From assembly GCA_944325175.1 (NCBI GenBank), contig CALUYZ010000004.1, positions 1-64,000 on the forward strand: a DNA stretch of 64,000 bases, given 5' to 3'. The DNA is from Candidatus Gastranaerophilales bacterium. Lineage in GTDB: Bacteria > Cyanobacteriota > Vampirovibrionia > Gastranaerophilales > Gastranaerophilaceae. The translations under genes were made by a program, and so were the position numbers. The notes beneath the pieces were generated by a model. That model had not been told where the DNA came from and searched no databases. It saw nothing but the letters and a program-made list of their open reading frames with translations. Below are positions 42,442-50,695 of this stretch, one piece after another. Within the stretch, counting starts at the first letter, position 1, and each line of letters begins with the position of its first letter.

Positions 42442-44257
42442 TTGCTATTGCACCGTCCTTTCCTGCTGAAGCCATGTTTTTAGCAACTTGTGATTGCTGA
42501 AGAAGTGCTTGTTGTTCTGCCTGTGCACGTGCTTCTTCCTGCATTTTCTTTACTAACTCTTCATATTCGTATTTATTTTTTATCAAATTATCATTAACTA
42601 AATTTGAAACAGATTTTAAGAGGTCAAGAAATTCATATGCGTTTATTGCTTGAACAAGTTCTGGTTTAATCTGAAGAACTGCATTAAGATACTGTAAAAA
42701 CCTACCAATCGCTTCATACACTTCTGCGTTACACAGTTTTTCAAGTTCACCGTTAAATTTTAATTTATACCACATTTTATTGTCCTTCATTGCGGATTCA
42801 ACAATTTGAGGTATAAAATCACCTTCTTTAAGAATTTTTTGTTTATACGCAATTTCTTCTTCGGTATCTTCGGGAAGTTCTTGAACTTCCGAATATGTTT
42901 TGCCGAATAATCCACAGTCAAGAATTATTGATATTGCCCTATGACAAGTCGGTTCGATTTCTTCTGTCTTTTGTTGTGTTAAAAGACCGTTTATCGACTT
43001 TCCTCTGATTGACATTCTGTAACTTGATTCAGTGGCGGTCATTTTAGTTTGATTGTTAAAATCAAGAAGTTGGTCAATTTTGAAAATATTTACAATATCT
43101 TTTTTAAGTTCAGGTATTAAGAAATTAACAACTGCTGAAATATCACCTGCTTGCGTAATAGGAAATATTGGAGTTTGGTTGTTTGCAACTGCTTGTTGAT
43201 TGAGAACATTTATTGAACCTGCTGAACGATTTATGACATTACCTGCAACTAAAGCACCTGAAATAACACCAAGTGCAGGGTCAGTTGTTTTTTCGATATT
43301 ATCAACTGTATTGCCTTTTATATAATTAATCATTTTAATTGATGAAATTGCAAGTGTACCAGAACTTTCACCATAAACCTGATTATTTACACGAATTGCA
43401 CGACACATTGCAATAGGCATTTTGTTGTAATAATCAACTTTGAAAACTTTACTCTGCGAATTTTCAATAAACCAATAACCTTTAAACCTTGCCCCGTTCT
43501 TTCCTCTCTTACCCATTACAAAAGAATTATTAGGAAGAACACCATAAACAAGTTTGAATTTCTGATTAAATTTATTGCCTTCAATTGCTCTTTGAATTTC
43601 TTCAGGTAAATTTTTAACAAGTTCTTCAGAATATTCACCGTCTTTATAACAAAATTCTTCAATGATTTGATTTAATCGCCAATGATAAACAGTATAAACA
43701 ACATCAATTTTATTATTTGCACCTTCATCAATACAGGAGTTCCAAACACCAAAAGGTTTAAAAGATAAACAAGATTCAGATTGACCATTTTCAAACTCTT
43801 TTGATTTAAACGTTCCGATTCCTGAAGTTCCATAGCTAAATTGTTCATAACAATATGATTTCAATATACTCTGAAAACCTGAATCAGTTGCGTTCATTTG
43901 TTCAAGAAATACTTCAGTTGCTTTTTTATAAAATGCTGATAAATCAATTCCTTGTGCTTTGTCTTTAATGTATTTTGAAGGTTCAAGAGTAACCGCATTT
44001 AAGTTCCATAATATGCCTGCTAAATAATCACCTGCTTGATTAACTGATGTAAAAGCAGTAGGGTCATTTATAAAAACATCTTTTTGTTCATTTGGTTGCT
44101 TATTATCCTCAAATTCAGTATTAATTTCATTTGTAATTGCAACATAATTTTGAACATCTTTCCAACGCTCAATATATTTGTTGCGTTCAGTTTTCAATTC
44201 CTTAAAACGCTCAATAACTAAATTTTCTTCTTTTTCTGTTATATCAATTGTGTTCAT
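42431..44257 (-). CDS. Portal protein (head-tail connector, T7 gp8-like)
   Basis: 608 residues. The N-terminus (RFKELKTERNKYIERWKDVQ) and INDPTAFTSVNQAGDYLAG are standard in podovirus portals. The centre has GVLPNNSFVMGKRGK and YGESSGTLAISSIKMINYI, and the C-terminus is a Gln/Ala-rich helix (barrel). It forms the dodecameric DNA gateway. The ATG at 44257 is preceded by AAAGGA; the frame could open two codons earlier at a TTG. Confidence 0.9.
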   Translation of the reverse strand: MNTIDITEKEENLVIERFKELKTERNKYIERWKDVQNYVAITNEINTEFEDNKQPNEQKDVFINDPTAFTSVNQAGDYLAGILWNLNAVTLEPSKYIKDKAQGIDLSAFYKKATEVFLEQMNATDSGFQSILKSYCYEQFSYGTSGIGTFKSKEFENGQSESCLSFKPFGVWNSCIDEGANNKIDVVYTVYHWRLNQIIEEFCYKDGEYSEELVKNLPEEIQRAIEGNKFNQKFKLVYGVLPNNSFVMGKRGKNGARFKGYWFIENSQSKVFKVDYYNKMPIAMCRAIRVNNQVYGESSGTLAISSIKMINYIKGNTVDNIEKTTDPALGVISGALVAGNVINRSAGSINVLNQQAVANNQTPIFPITQAGDISAVVNFLIPELKKDIVNIFKIDQLLDFNNQTKMTATESSYRMSIRGKSINGLLTQQKTEEIEPTCHRAISIILDCGLFGKTYSEVQELPEDTEEEIAYKQKILKEGDFIPQIVESAMKDNKMWYKLKFNGELEKLCNAEVYEAIGRFLQYLNAVLQIKPELVQAINAYEFLDLLKSVSNLVNDNLIKNKYEYEELVKKMQEEARAQAEQQALLQQSQVAKNMASAGKDGAIANAT

Positions 44258-44270
44258 TGTCAATTTTCCT

Positions 44271-44747
44271 TTACCGATAAAGACTTAAATCACCTTTGAA
44301 ATAAATCTGAAAATCTTCGTCTTGATATTCAGAAGGTTGAAAACCTAAAAGTGTAAGCCATTTTTTTATTGTTTCATTTTGTTTGTAGCAATTATCCATA
44401 ATTAATTTATAATCTTTTAACCACTCATTAACTTGTTTTTTTGCTTGTTTTAGAAATGTAATTACATTTCCTTTATGCAAATTGTCAGTTGTTAATAGGT
44501 AAATTCCTGCTGAATTGTTTTCTTGTGGAATAAGTCCGTAAATTCCAACAGGTTCATTATTGCTTTTTAGTCTGATAAGATAAATGTCTGTATTTTTAAT
44601 TGCTTCAAAAACAGAGTTCAAATAATCAGAGTTTTCAGAATATATTTTTTTTAATTCTTTTTTTGTATCTTCGCAAAGATTATTTAAAACTGCTTCGATA
44701 ACGTAAATTGAATTATTGGTTGTTTTATCTAATAATTCACTATACAT
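44271..44747 (-). CDS. T7 gp13-like (DUF2833/GNAT-fold) phage protein
   Basis: 158 residues resembling the gp13-like family with an acetyltransferase-like fold: PVGIYGLIPQENNSAGIYLL, then KQAKKQVNEWLKDYKLIMD and IKKWLTLLGFQPSE. In T7-type phages gp13 is needed for virion assembly. Here it lies between terminase and portal rather than after the nozzle. Its start overlaps the stop of the next upstream gene (TAATG). Confidence 0.65.
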   Translation of the reverse strand: MYSELLDKTTNNSIYVIEAVLNNLCEDTKKELKKIYSENSDYLNSVFEAIKNTDIYLIRLKSNNEPVGIYGLIPQENNSAGIYLLTTDNLHKGNVITFLKQAKKQVNEWLKDYKLIMDNCYKQNETIKKWLTLLGFQPSEYQDEDFQIYFKGDLSLYR

Positions 44748-44932
44748 TAACCAAATATCCTACGTATTGAACGACCTTGTTGTGCTTGCAATTCTGCACC
44801 TTTATTTCCACCTTGTGTTTCAAGAAGTCTTGATTTAGCTTTTGCAGTTTCCTTCTTTTCTTCCGTTGCAGAAGAAGTTGATTGTTCTACAACAGGCTGT
44901 GTAACGGTTTTAGGTTTAGAAAATATTCCCAT
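44747..44932 (-). CDS. Small conserved podovirus protein
   Basis: 61 residues: MGIFSKPKTVTQP, a polar middle, then KSRLLETQGGNKGAEL and a basic end RRIFG. This LLxTxGG...FG form is common in short proteins near terminase and portal genes of tailed phages; function unknown. AAGGAG site. Confidence 0.6.
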   Translation of the reverse strand: MGIFSKPKTVTQPVVEQSTSSATEEKKETAKAKSRLLETQGGNKGAELQAQQGRSIRRIFG

Positions 44933-45020
44933 TTTTTACTCCTTATGATTTAAAGTGTAATAAAGCCGATGTTTATACACTCACGGCTATTGTGTAAATT
45001 TCAACAAGAAATAATTCTTT

Positions 45021-45284
45021 TTAAACAGGTTCGTTTCCGAATAATGTTCTTTTTGTTTTCTTTTGTGAGCCAAAAAGAGTATTGCCGTTTTCTGATTCAT
45101 TTGTGTAATAGTTGTAAGTATTTACATTTTTTGCCGTTGAACTATCACTTCCTGAACTTGATGTTGTACTTGTAGTTGTTGTATTTGCTACTGAATTATT
45201 GTTTTGATGTTTTGCTTTTGAGTATTGATAACCTGCAAAAGCCGTAAGTGCTGAAAGTGCAGCTAACATTCCAAGTGAAAACAT
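45021..45284 (-). CDS. Small membrane-anchored phage protein
   Basis: 87 residues: a hydrophobic N-terminal helix (LGMLAALSALTAFAGYQYS), then a Thr/Ser/Asn-rich disordered region and a basic tail ending TLFGNEPV. Its two SQKKTKRTLFG-like ends resemble the end of the neighbouring small protein. Could be a minor virion or holin-like protein. GGAAGGAG site. Confidence 0.5.
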   Translation of the reverse strand: MFSLGMLAALSALTAFAGYQYSKAKHQNNNSVANTTTTSTTSSSGSDSSTAKNVNTYNYYTNESENGNTLFGSQKKTKRTLFGNEPV

Positions 45285-45299
45285 ATTTTTTGCTCCTTC

Positions 45300-46853
45300 C
45301 TACAATCTTTGTTGCCAATTTTTATTTATTGTTTTTATCTGATTTGCATTGTAACCAAATTCTTTTGGTGAATATGCAACAGGGCTTGCAAAAGTTAAAG
45401 CAAGAGAATCGGCAAAGTCTGTCGAATGAATTTCTGTGCCTTTTACAATATTTTCTTTTTTTTCTAAAGAATAACGTCCTGTCGAATCAGAAACTTTTAA
45501 ATCGGGAATTATCGAAATATCTCTTACAAATTCTTCTATAAATTCTTGGTCTTTGATGTAAACACCGCCTTCTTGCATGTACCATGTACGCAAATTATCA
45601 AACATTTCTGCACGCCTGTTTGCGTATTTTTTACTGTCATATGCAGAAGAACCAAACTGAACAAGTTCGATTATTCCTGACATACCCTGTGAAACCAAAA
45701 TGTCATAAACACCTGTACCGTGTCCATAATCAATGAATACACGTGCAGGATTTATTGACCGAATCAATCTCATGACAATTCCTGCAAGTCTGACATTGTC
45801 CATTTTGTCAAATCTATAAAACTTCTGAACAACTCTGCCTTGTCTGACAGTTATTATTGTCCTATCTGAACTTCTTGCAGGGTCTATTCCAATAACAATT
45901 GGAAGACCTTCACCTGATAAACCATAATTTTTTCTTGATATTTCAATATAATTTAAAGGTATCAAAGCGTTTGAAGTTGTAACAAATGCTTCTTGAATTG
46001 ATGAAGGATATTCTTGCTTAAACAAATATTCACGACCTTTAAAATCTGAAAGTAACTTTGCCCTTCTCCATGCAAGTTGTTCATCATCAAGATTGTATAA
46101 ATGTTTCAATTCAAGTTCTTCTTCAGTCCATTTAATGGGTTCAATAATTTTTCTTCTATATTCATTTTGTTGATACCACGCATAAAACAATGTCAAGAAA
46201 TCTGATTTTTCATCAAGACCCGATTGAACCATATTATAAAAATATGCACCTTCGCCTGAAGTTCCATTTGCGGTTGATTCAAGAATTAATTCAGATTCAA
46301 GATTGTCAGGAATTGTTTGAAGCATACCTGAAACAATTTCGTTAGCATTTGACCAAAATGCAACTTCTGAACCATGAAAATAATTGATTGTCATTGAACG
46401 ACCAACAGATTTACTTCCGGCAGTACCAACACGAAAACTTGAATCAGTTGCAAGTGCAAGTTCTTCAGTGCTATCTTTTAACAATGGTATTTTGAAACCT
46501 TCAGGAAGGTTATCATAATATCGTTTTGTCATTTGAAAAATATTGCGTGCCGAATCTGATTTATCAGCAAGAACGAAAGCATTTTTTGCACGATTAAATA
46601 AAATCTTTGAAAAAAACCTAGCTTCAGTCATTGTGGACATGCCAACTTGACGAGATTTTAAAAAAATTATTTTACAAGGTTTGCCTTGCCTTTTACGTTC
46701 TTCAATTCTTAAATGTGCGTCAAGTTGAATGTTTGAAAAGTTGAAGTTTATAATGCCTTCATTTTTTGTTTTAATTTTTAGAAAATTTTTTGCAAAATAT
46801 GGTAAATCGTCTTTTAGTTTTTGAAGTTTTACTATATCAATTGAATTTTCCAT
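45300..46853 (-). CDS. terL: Terminase large subunit
   Basis: About 517 residues. The ATPase domain has the Walker A-like FLKSRQVGMST near residue 65, the Walker B region around ELILESTANGTSGEG with its coupling residues, and an SVGRSMTINYFHGSEVAFW segment. The C-terminal RNase H-like nuclease has VIGIDPARSSDRT (first Asp), VFIDYGHGTGVYDIL and HSTDFADSLAL (last Asp). It packages DNA into proheads through the portal. Start at the ATG 46853 with AAAGGTG; the frame extends two codons to a GTG. Confidence 0.93.
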   Translation of the reverse strand: MENSIDIVKLQKLKDDLPYFAKNFLKIKTKNEGIINFNFSNIQLDAHLRIEERKRQGKPCKIIFLKSRQVGMSTMTEARFFSKILFNRAKNAFVLADKSDSARNIFQMTKRYYDNLPEGFKIPLLKDSTEELALATDSSFRVGTAGSKSVGRSMTINYFHGSEVAFWSNANEIVSGMLQTIPDNLESELILESTANGTSGEGAYFYNMVQSGLDEKSDFLTLFYAWYQQNEYRRKIIEPIKWTEEELELKHLYNLDDEQLAWRRAKLLSDFKGREYLFKQEYPSSIQEAFVTTSNALIPLNYIEISRKNYGLSGEGLPIVIGIDPARSSDRTIITVRQGRVVQKFYRFDKMDNVRLAGIVMRLIRSINPARVFIDYGHGTGVYDILVSQGMSGIIELVQFGSSAYDSKKYANRRAEMFDNLRTWYMQEGGVYIKDQEFIEEFVRDISIIPDLKVSDSTGRYSLEKKENIVKGTEIHSTDFADSLALTFASPVAYSPKEFGYNANQIKTINKNWQQRL

Positions 46854-46862
46854 AATCACCTT

Positions 46863-47273
46863 TTATTTCAATTTGTCGAGAACTTCTGCAAGCCCACCAC
46901 CTGTTACTTGGTGTTTATCAACAAAATGACCTGCAAGTTTACCTTTTAATTCAATTGCTTTAATTTCTTGTGAATAATTTCCTTTATCTTTTTTTGCACG
47001 TTCACGAACTTCATCAAGTTCATTAAAACAATCTTTGACAGAATATTTAATTTCATCTTCAAAAACTTCTTGTACATTTGCCTTTACCTGATTTAACCAT
47101 AGGGTAATCTTGGGGTTTTTCAATAATTTGTTTACTTCAGAATTGATTGTTGCTTCATTACTACCTTTGCAGTCATAAGCAAAACGATATGCTTCTGCAC
47201 CATTATTACCGTTTATGGCATAACGCAGAACAAATTGTTGTTGTTTGTCTGTCAATGTTGGTAAATCTGCCAT
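46863..47273 (-). CDS. terS: Terminase small subunit
   Basis: 136 residues. The Terminase_2 pattern is LTDKQQQFVLRYAINGNNGAEAYR (DNA-binding HTH), then LLKNPKITLWLNQVKA and an oligomerisation helix (EIKAIELKGKLAGHF). It recognises the packaging site and is 9 nt upstream of terL. Good AAAGGA site. Confidence 0.9.
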   Translation of the reverse strand: MADLPTLTDKQQQFVLRYAINGNNGAEAYRFAYDCKGSNEATINSEVNKLLKNPKITLWLNQVKANVQEVFEDEIKYSVKDCFNELDEVRERAKKDKGNYSQEIKAIELKGKLAGHFVDKHQVTGGGLAEVLDKLK

Positions 47274-47296
47274 TTTAATCCTTTCTTTTTGTCAAA

Positions 47297-47319
47297 AAGT
47301 GCGTGAAATTCACGCACTT
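47297..47319. repeat. Inverted repeat upstream of terS
   Basis: AAGTGCGTGAA/TTCACGCACTT is a perfect 11-bp stem with a 1-nt centre. It lies 24 nt before the terS start on the minus strand and has A/T tracts to its left. It could be a transcript end, an RNA processing site, or part of the packaging site. Confidence 0.7.
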
Positions 47320-47366
47320 AACCACATTTAAGGGGAATTGGGGATTGAATATGAAATTTAGGAGTT

Positions 47367-47389
47367 CAGGGAGTAAATCTCACTCCCTG
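47367..47389. repeat. Second inverted repeat upstream of terS
   Basis: CAGGGAGT (47367-47374) and ACTCCCTG (47382-47389) with a 7-nt loop. It lies between the small gene at 47420 and the 47297 hairpin. Confidence 0.65.
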
Positions 47390-47419
47390 AAGTGAGAACA
47401 AACAAGAAATCAGCAGTGA

Positions 47420-47821
47420 TTAAACTGATACAACAACAGTATTAATCGTTTCTTTTTGTCCAAAATAATCACATCTTTTCTGTTTTATTGAAACAACTTC
47501 ACCATTTCTATTGTGAATTTCAATATTTTCGCCATATGTCCAACCGTAAGGTTTCCCTTTTTTAATCTTTATATCATCCGAAGTATAAAGTTTGCGTAAT
47601 TGTTCACGGTCAATAATCTTTTCAGCTTTTTTCCCCGAACTTCTTTGTGAATAAATTTCACTTGTCAGTTTGTTTTTTTCAATTAAAACCGTTACATATT
47701 TTATTTTTTTCTTGCAATAAATTTCAAAAATAAAAAGTTTTCTTTCCGTAAACGTATCTATATCTGCAAGAAACCAAACAACTTTGTGCTTGATTTTTGT
47801 TGTACCGTATGTAATAATCAT
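47420..47821 (-). CDS. Hypothetical phage protein
   Basis: 133 residues, basic and beta-rich. It is the first gene of the leftward late block, after a long non-coding region. Not recognised. The N-terminal part resembles a small barrel (TTKIKHKVVWFLADIDTF) and the C-terminal part has GWTYGENIEIHNRNGEVV. It could be a late regulator given its leading position, but no DNA-binding motif is clear. AAGAGAG site before the start. Confidence 0.55.
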   Translation of the reverse strand: MIITYGTTKIKHKVVWFLADIDTFTERKLFIFEIYCKKKIKYVTVLIEKNKLTSEIYSQRSSGKKAEKIIDREQLRKLYTSDDIKIKKGKPYGWTYGENIEIHNRNGEVVSIKQKRCDYFGQKETINTVVVSV

Positions 47822-48384
47822 TTATTTCTCTCTTAAAATTCCCACTAAAACTCCTGTAACTTAACGAACATCAACACTTTTTCACCGTTCCCACGACAAA
47901 GCAAACACTTTGTATTGTGCTACTTCAGTTGTTTGTTCAAATTACATTTTTAACTCTAAATAATTTTTTTTTAAAAGTCATGTGTATTTAACAAATACAT
48001 TTTTTATTTTGATACAAATTTAAGATTATTGCTTTGTTTCGTACTCTTAATATTTTTTAATAATTTAATTGTTTTTCTTGACAAATTTATTTTACCTGTT
48101 CTATTTTGTAAGTCATCAACGCTTCTTTAACGTGGTACTTTCCGACTTTTTAAAATTAAAAAAAAAATGTGTTTTTCCTTAAGATAAAATTTTTATTTAT
48201 AAAAATTTTATTATTTTTTTTTATTTTATTTTATTTCTTTTATTTTATTTTATTTGCATTGCATTGCATAATTTTTGTATTGCACGCTTTATGCAGTAGC
48301 ATATTTTCTGCATATGCACATTTTATGCGGTGCATATTTTCTGCATATGCAAAGTAAAATGCACATTTAATGCAGTGCATTTAT
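47822..48384. other. Non-coding 560-bp region, AT-rich, with a promoter and iterated repeats
   Basis: No gene of convincing size. It holds a plus-strand promoter-like pair (TTGACA 48078-48083, 18-nt spacer, TATTTT 48102-48107), homopolymeric T and A tracts at 48150-48240, and the ATGCA-rich repeats at 48256-48380. The leftward late promoter should also lie here, but I cannot pick one confidently. It separates late genes from the repressor region and is a fair candidate for origin or late control. Confidence 0.55.
48256..48382. repeat. Iterated ATGCA-type repeats (iteron-like)
   Basis: GCATATTTTCTGCATATGCA occurs at 48299-48318 and again at 48332-48351 (33-bp period). A second element of the form GCAC..TTTATGCAGT is seen three times (48282-, 48317- and 48361-), and TTGCA/ATTGCA steps occur at 48256-48270. 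Many palindromic ATGCAT/TGCATATGCA cores are included. Such clusters usually bind an initiator or repressor. Confidence 0.65.
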
Positions 48385-48660
48385 TCATTTATTGGCTATG
48401 ATATTAGTTGCTAAAAAGATTGTAAAAACAACAAGAAAACCACCTAAAATAAAACAAATATTCTGAACAAAACCACCAATCAGACTGCCAACAACCCCAA
48501 AAACCACCATTAAAATTATACAAATCTGAACACAGTTTTGTTTTTGTTTTATTCCCCAATTTTTGAACATATTTTTTGAAACTTTGCTTATTAAATAAAA
48601 AGTTAAGGCAACTATAAAACCTGCTATTACAATACCAAAATCACTTATTAATATTTCCAT
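48385..48660 (-). CDS. Small three-helix membrane protein
   Basis: 91 residues with three hydrophobic segments (IVIAGFIVALTFYLIS, CIILMVVFGVVGSLIGGFV, ICFILGGFLVVFTIFLA). No family recognised. It is downstream of the repressor on the same strand, a place where lysogenic genes such as superinfection-exclusion proteins are often kept. AAAGGAAA site. Confidence 0.55.
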   Translation of the reverse strand: MEILISDFGIVIAGFIVALTFYLISKVSKNMFKNWGIKQKQNCVQICIILMVVFGVVGSLIGGFVQNICFILGGFLVVFTIFLATNIIANK

Positions 48661-48715
48661 TTCTGATGTTTCCTTTATATCTCTTGACTTTTAATATACA
48701 GAAAGGAGTTCATTT

Positions 48716-48823
48716 ATGACAAAGATTGAACTTGCACAAATTCTGTACGCATTACAAAAGGCATATGGAAAAAAGAACGCAACACCCCTATTTGAAAAAT
48801 TAGTAAAAATCATTGCTTCTTAA
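48716..48823 (+). CDS. Micro-ORF, 35 residues
   Basis: It starts MTKIELAQILYALQK and ends LVKIIAS. A strong AAAGGAG site lies 6-7 nt before the ATG. It is helical with an amphipathic pattern. It opposes the repressor gene and overlaps its last codons by 14 nt. Support is the ribosome binding site and a clean helix; conservation is untested. Confidence 0.4.
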   Translation: MTKIELAQILYALQKAYGKKNATPLFEKLVKIIAS

Positions 48824-49106
48824 TTCCATACTTAATTAAAATTCTGTCAACTTCTTCGAGGACTTCAGTTTTGATGTCCTCAAATTCTGGTGCATTAAAT
48901 GGCTCACCTTTACCTGCAAGAAGATAATTTATGTTTATATTAAATGTTAGCAATAGTTTACATAAACTATCTTGTGAAAATTTATTGTTGTCAGATTCCA
49001 CTGCTGCAATTCCTGCACGTGAAAGACCGATTTTTTCACCAAAAACTTCTTGTGATAGGTGTAATTCATTTCTGATTTTTTTAAGTCTTGAACCTAGAGT
49101 TGTCAT
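48810..49106 (-). CDS. XRE-family repressor (CI/Cro-type)
   Basis: 98 residues. The HTH_3 domain fills residues 3-65: LGSRLKKIRNELHLSQEVFG, then EKIGLSRAGIAAVES as the recognition helix, and INYLLAGKGEPF. A short acidic C-terminal helix follows. It has no protease-like domain, so it is unlike RecA-cleaved CI. It is divergent from the early operon and faces the large palindrome at 49142-49181, its likely operator. It is the probable lysogeny repressor. Confidence 0.85.
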   Translation of the reverse strand: MTTLGSRLKKIRNELHLSQEVFGEKIGLSRAGIAAVESDNNKFSQDSLCKLLLTFNININYLLAGKGEPFNAPEFEDIKTEVLEEVDRILIKYGIKKQ

Positions 49107-49141
49107 TTTTCTACTCCGTTTGTATGAAGTTTTGTAAAATA

Positions 49142-49183
49142 TGTATATTGTCGCTTGACATGATGTTAGCGTGAATATACAAT
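49142..49183 (+). promoter_or_regulatory. Early promoter with palindromic operator
   Basis: TTGACA (49155-49160), exactly 17 nt, then TACAAT (49178-49183) is a strong sigma-70 promoter for the rightward early genes. It is overlaid by a long inverted repeat: TGTATATTGTCGCT (49142-49155) against AGCGTGAATATACA (49168-49181), 12 of 14 positions matching. A repressor on this palindrome would cover both -35 and -10. Another AT-rich dyad (GTAATAATTA/TAATTATTAC, 49191-49227) follows. Confidence 0.8.
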
Positions 49184-49309
49184 AACATTTGTAATAATTA
49201 TTAAATAATTATCTATTTAATTATTACCATAAAAACGCAAAAACGGCAAAAATTGACCGTTTCTATTGCGTTACTTGTTGTTACTTAAAAATAGGAGATT
49301 TTAAAGGAA

Positions 49310-49474
49310 ATGAAACAAAGATTGCCAAAAAACAGAGTGCCTGTAAGTGTTTCTATTCCGTTTGATGAGCTTGCAGAAATTGATGAAACTGCATATACAT
49401 TAAACCTGACAAGAAGCGACTTTATTCTTCAGGCAGTACGTGAAGAAATGAAAAAAATAAAAGAAAAACAATAG
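49310..49474 (+). CDS. Ribbon-helix-helix regulator
   Basis: 54 residues with the RHH (CopG/Arc) pattern: a basic N-terminus, the strand VPVSVSIPF, helix ELAEIDETAYTLN, then LTRSDFILQAVREEMKK. It probably dimerises and binds DNA. It is the first gene of the early operon, a usual spot for a Cro-like or anti-repressor protein. AAAGGAA precedes the ATG by 2-3 nt, with AGGAG further up. Confidence 0.7.
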   Translation: MKQRLPKNRVPVSVSIPFDELAEIDETAYTLNLTRSDFILQAVREEMKKIKEKQ

Positions 49475-49486
49475 GAGTTTACAAAA

Positions 49487-49813
49487 ATGAGAACAGAAAA
49501 AAAAGAGCAGAAAAAAGAAAACTTCATTAAAAAGATTATCCGCACACACAGATTAAAAGAAGAAGAAAAAGTTAGAAAACAATTAAGCTTTTTATTCCAA
49601 CAAGTTTTTCAATATTATTACAGTTTACAAAAGCCAAGACTTTCAGAAGTTGATTTACCTGAATTTATTTATGACAAAGAATTCAAGGAAAAAGCTGAAA
49701 GAAAAGCATATGAAGAATTATTGTACAGAATTGCAGACAGAAAAGTTGTAAACAAACTTTTTACAAAAAGAATAAAACAACTTAAAAGAGAAGGAAATAA
49801 AACAACTTTATAG
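49487..49813 (+). CDS. Hypothetical early phage protein
   Basis: 108 residues, very basic and helical (Lys/Glu/Arg-rich throughout), no membrane segment. Could be a nucleic-acid-binding protein, but no fold is recognised. It follows the RHH gene by 12 nt with a good TAGGAG site. Confidence 0.5.
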   Translation: MRTEKKEQKKENFIKKIIRTHRLKEEEKVRKQLSFLFQQVFQYYYSLQKPRLSEVDLPEFIYDKEFKEKAERKAYEELLYRIADRKVVNKLFTKRIKQLKREGNKTTL

Positions 49814-49822
49814 AAGGTTAAA

Positions 49823-50695
49823 ATGGCTATCAAAGAAGATAAAATTATAAGACCGTTTTTTTCACACGATTATACACCACTTGAAGATAAGAATTTACTT
49901 AAATTGTTTATCACAATGGGTGCAGAAGGTTACGGAATATATTGGTTAATTGTTGAGTTTATGCACCAAAACACCTTTATTGTTGGTGAAGAAGAATTGC
50001 TTGCTTTTAAGTTTCGTGTTGATGTTGAAAAAATAAAATCTGTCATGAACAATTTTCAACTATTCAGAATAGAAGAACGTGAAACCGATTCTGTGTATAT
50101 TTCTGACAGAATTTTAAGAAATCTAAATTATGTTGAACAAAAAAATGAGGATAAAAAACAAGCCGCAAATGTCCGTTGGTTATTATCAGCATTTAATAAG
50201 GCGTATATAGAATTTTTTGAAGAAGAGCCAATTTTGCAACCTTCAGAAATTGAATGCCTTAAAAAATACAATGAAAAAATTCCTGATTTAAAAAACAAAT
50301 TGCGTGATATTATTTACACCTTAAAAGGGCTAAAGTTTGATACTGATGTTAATTTTAAACCATGTGCAAATTGGCTATTAAAAGATAATAACCTTGCAAG
50401 ATTATTAAATGGTGAATTTGGAAAACTAAAGCATAAAAAAACGGAAAAAGAATTAAAAGAAGAACAACGCAAACTTCAACTTGAAGAACAAAAACGCAAT
50501 GAGCCTTCAGAACTTGAACTGCAAATTGAAAGAATTTTAAACAAAAACGAAGCTCTTGATTTTATCGCAAATTTTTATGCAGACAGAAAAGTTGTTATAA
50601 ATGGTGGTCGTGCTTTGATATTGCCTACTTTAAGAAGACTAACGGAAAAATTTGATATAGCCGAAAGAGAGGTAATTGAAAGATGTCAGCATTAA
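49823..50695 (+). CDS. Replisome-organiser-type protein (DUF4373, Lin1244/Lin1753-like)
   Basis: 290 residues. The N-terminal ~110 match the DUF4373 winged-helix domain: RPFFSHDYTPLEDKNLLKLF, then MGAEGYGIYWLIVEFMHQN. The linker is basic and coiled, and the C-terminal part is helical. The family is found in phage replication modules beside DnaC/DnaB-loader functions and is thought to bind origin DNA. No helicase or polymerase gene is present here, so the phage would lean on the host replisome. It is the best initiator candidate for the repeats at 48.3 kb. Confidence 0.75.
   Translation: MAIKEDKIIRPFFSHDYTPLEDKNLLKLFITMGAEGYGIYWLIVEFMHQNTFIVGEEELLAFKFRVDVEKIKSVMNNFQLFRIEERETDSVYISDRILRNLNYVEQKNEDKKQAANVRWLLSAFNKAYIEFFEEEPILQPSEIECLKKYNEKIPDLKNKLRDIIYTLKGLKFDTDVNFKPCANWLLKDNNLARLLNGEFGKLKHKKTEKELKEEQRKLQLEEQKRNEPSELELQIERILNKNEALDFIANFYADRKVVINGGRALILPTLRRLTEKFDIAEREVIERCQH

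Noticed and set aside
48256..48382. ATGCA repeats as CRISPR
   Set aside because: Only two or three copies with a 33-bp period made of palindromic short words; no unique spacers.
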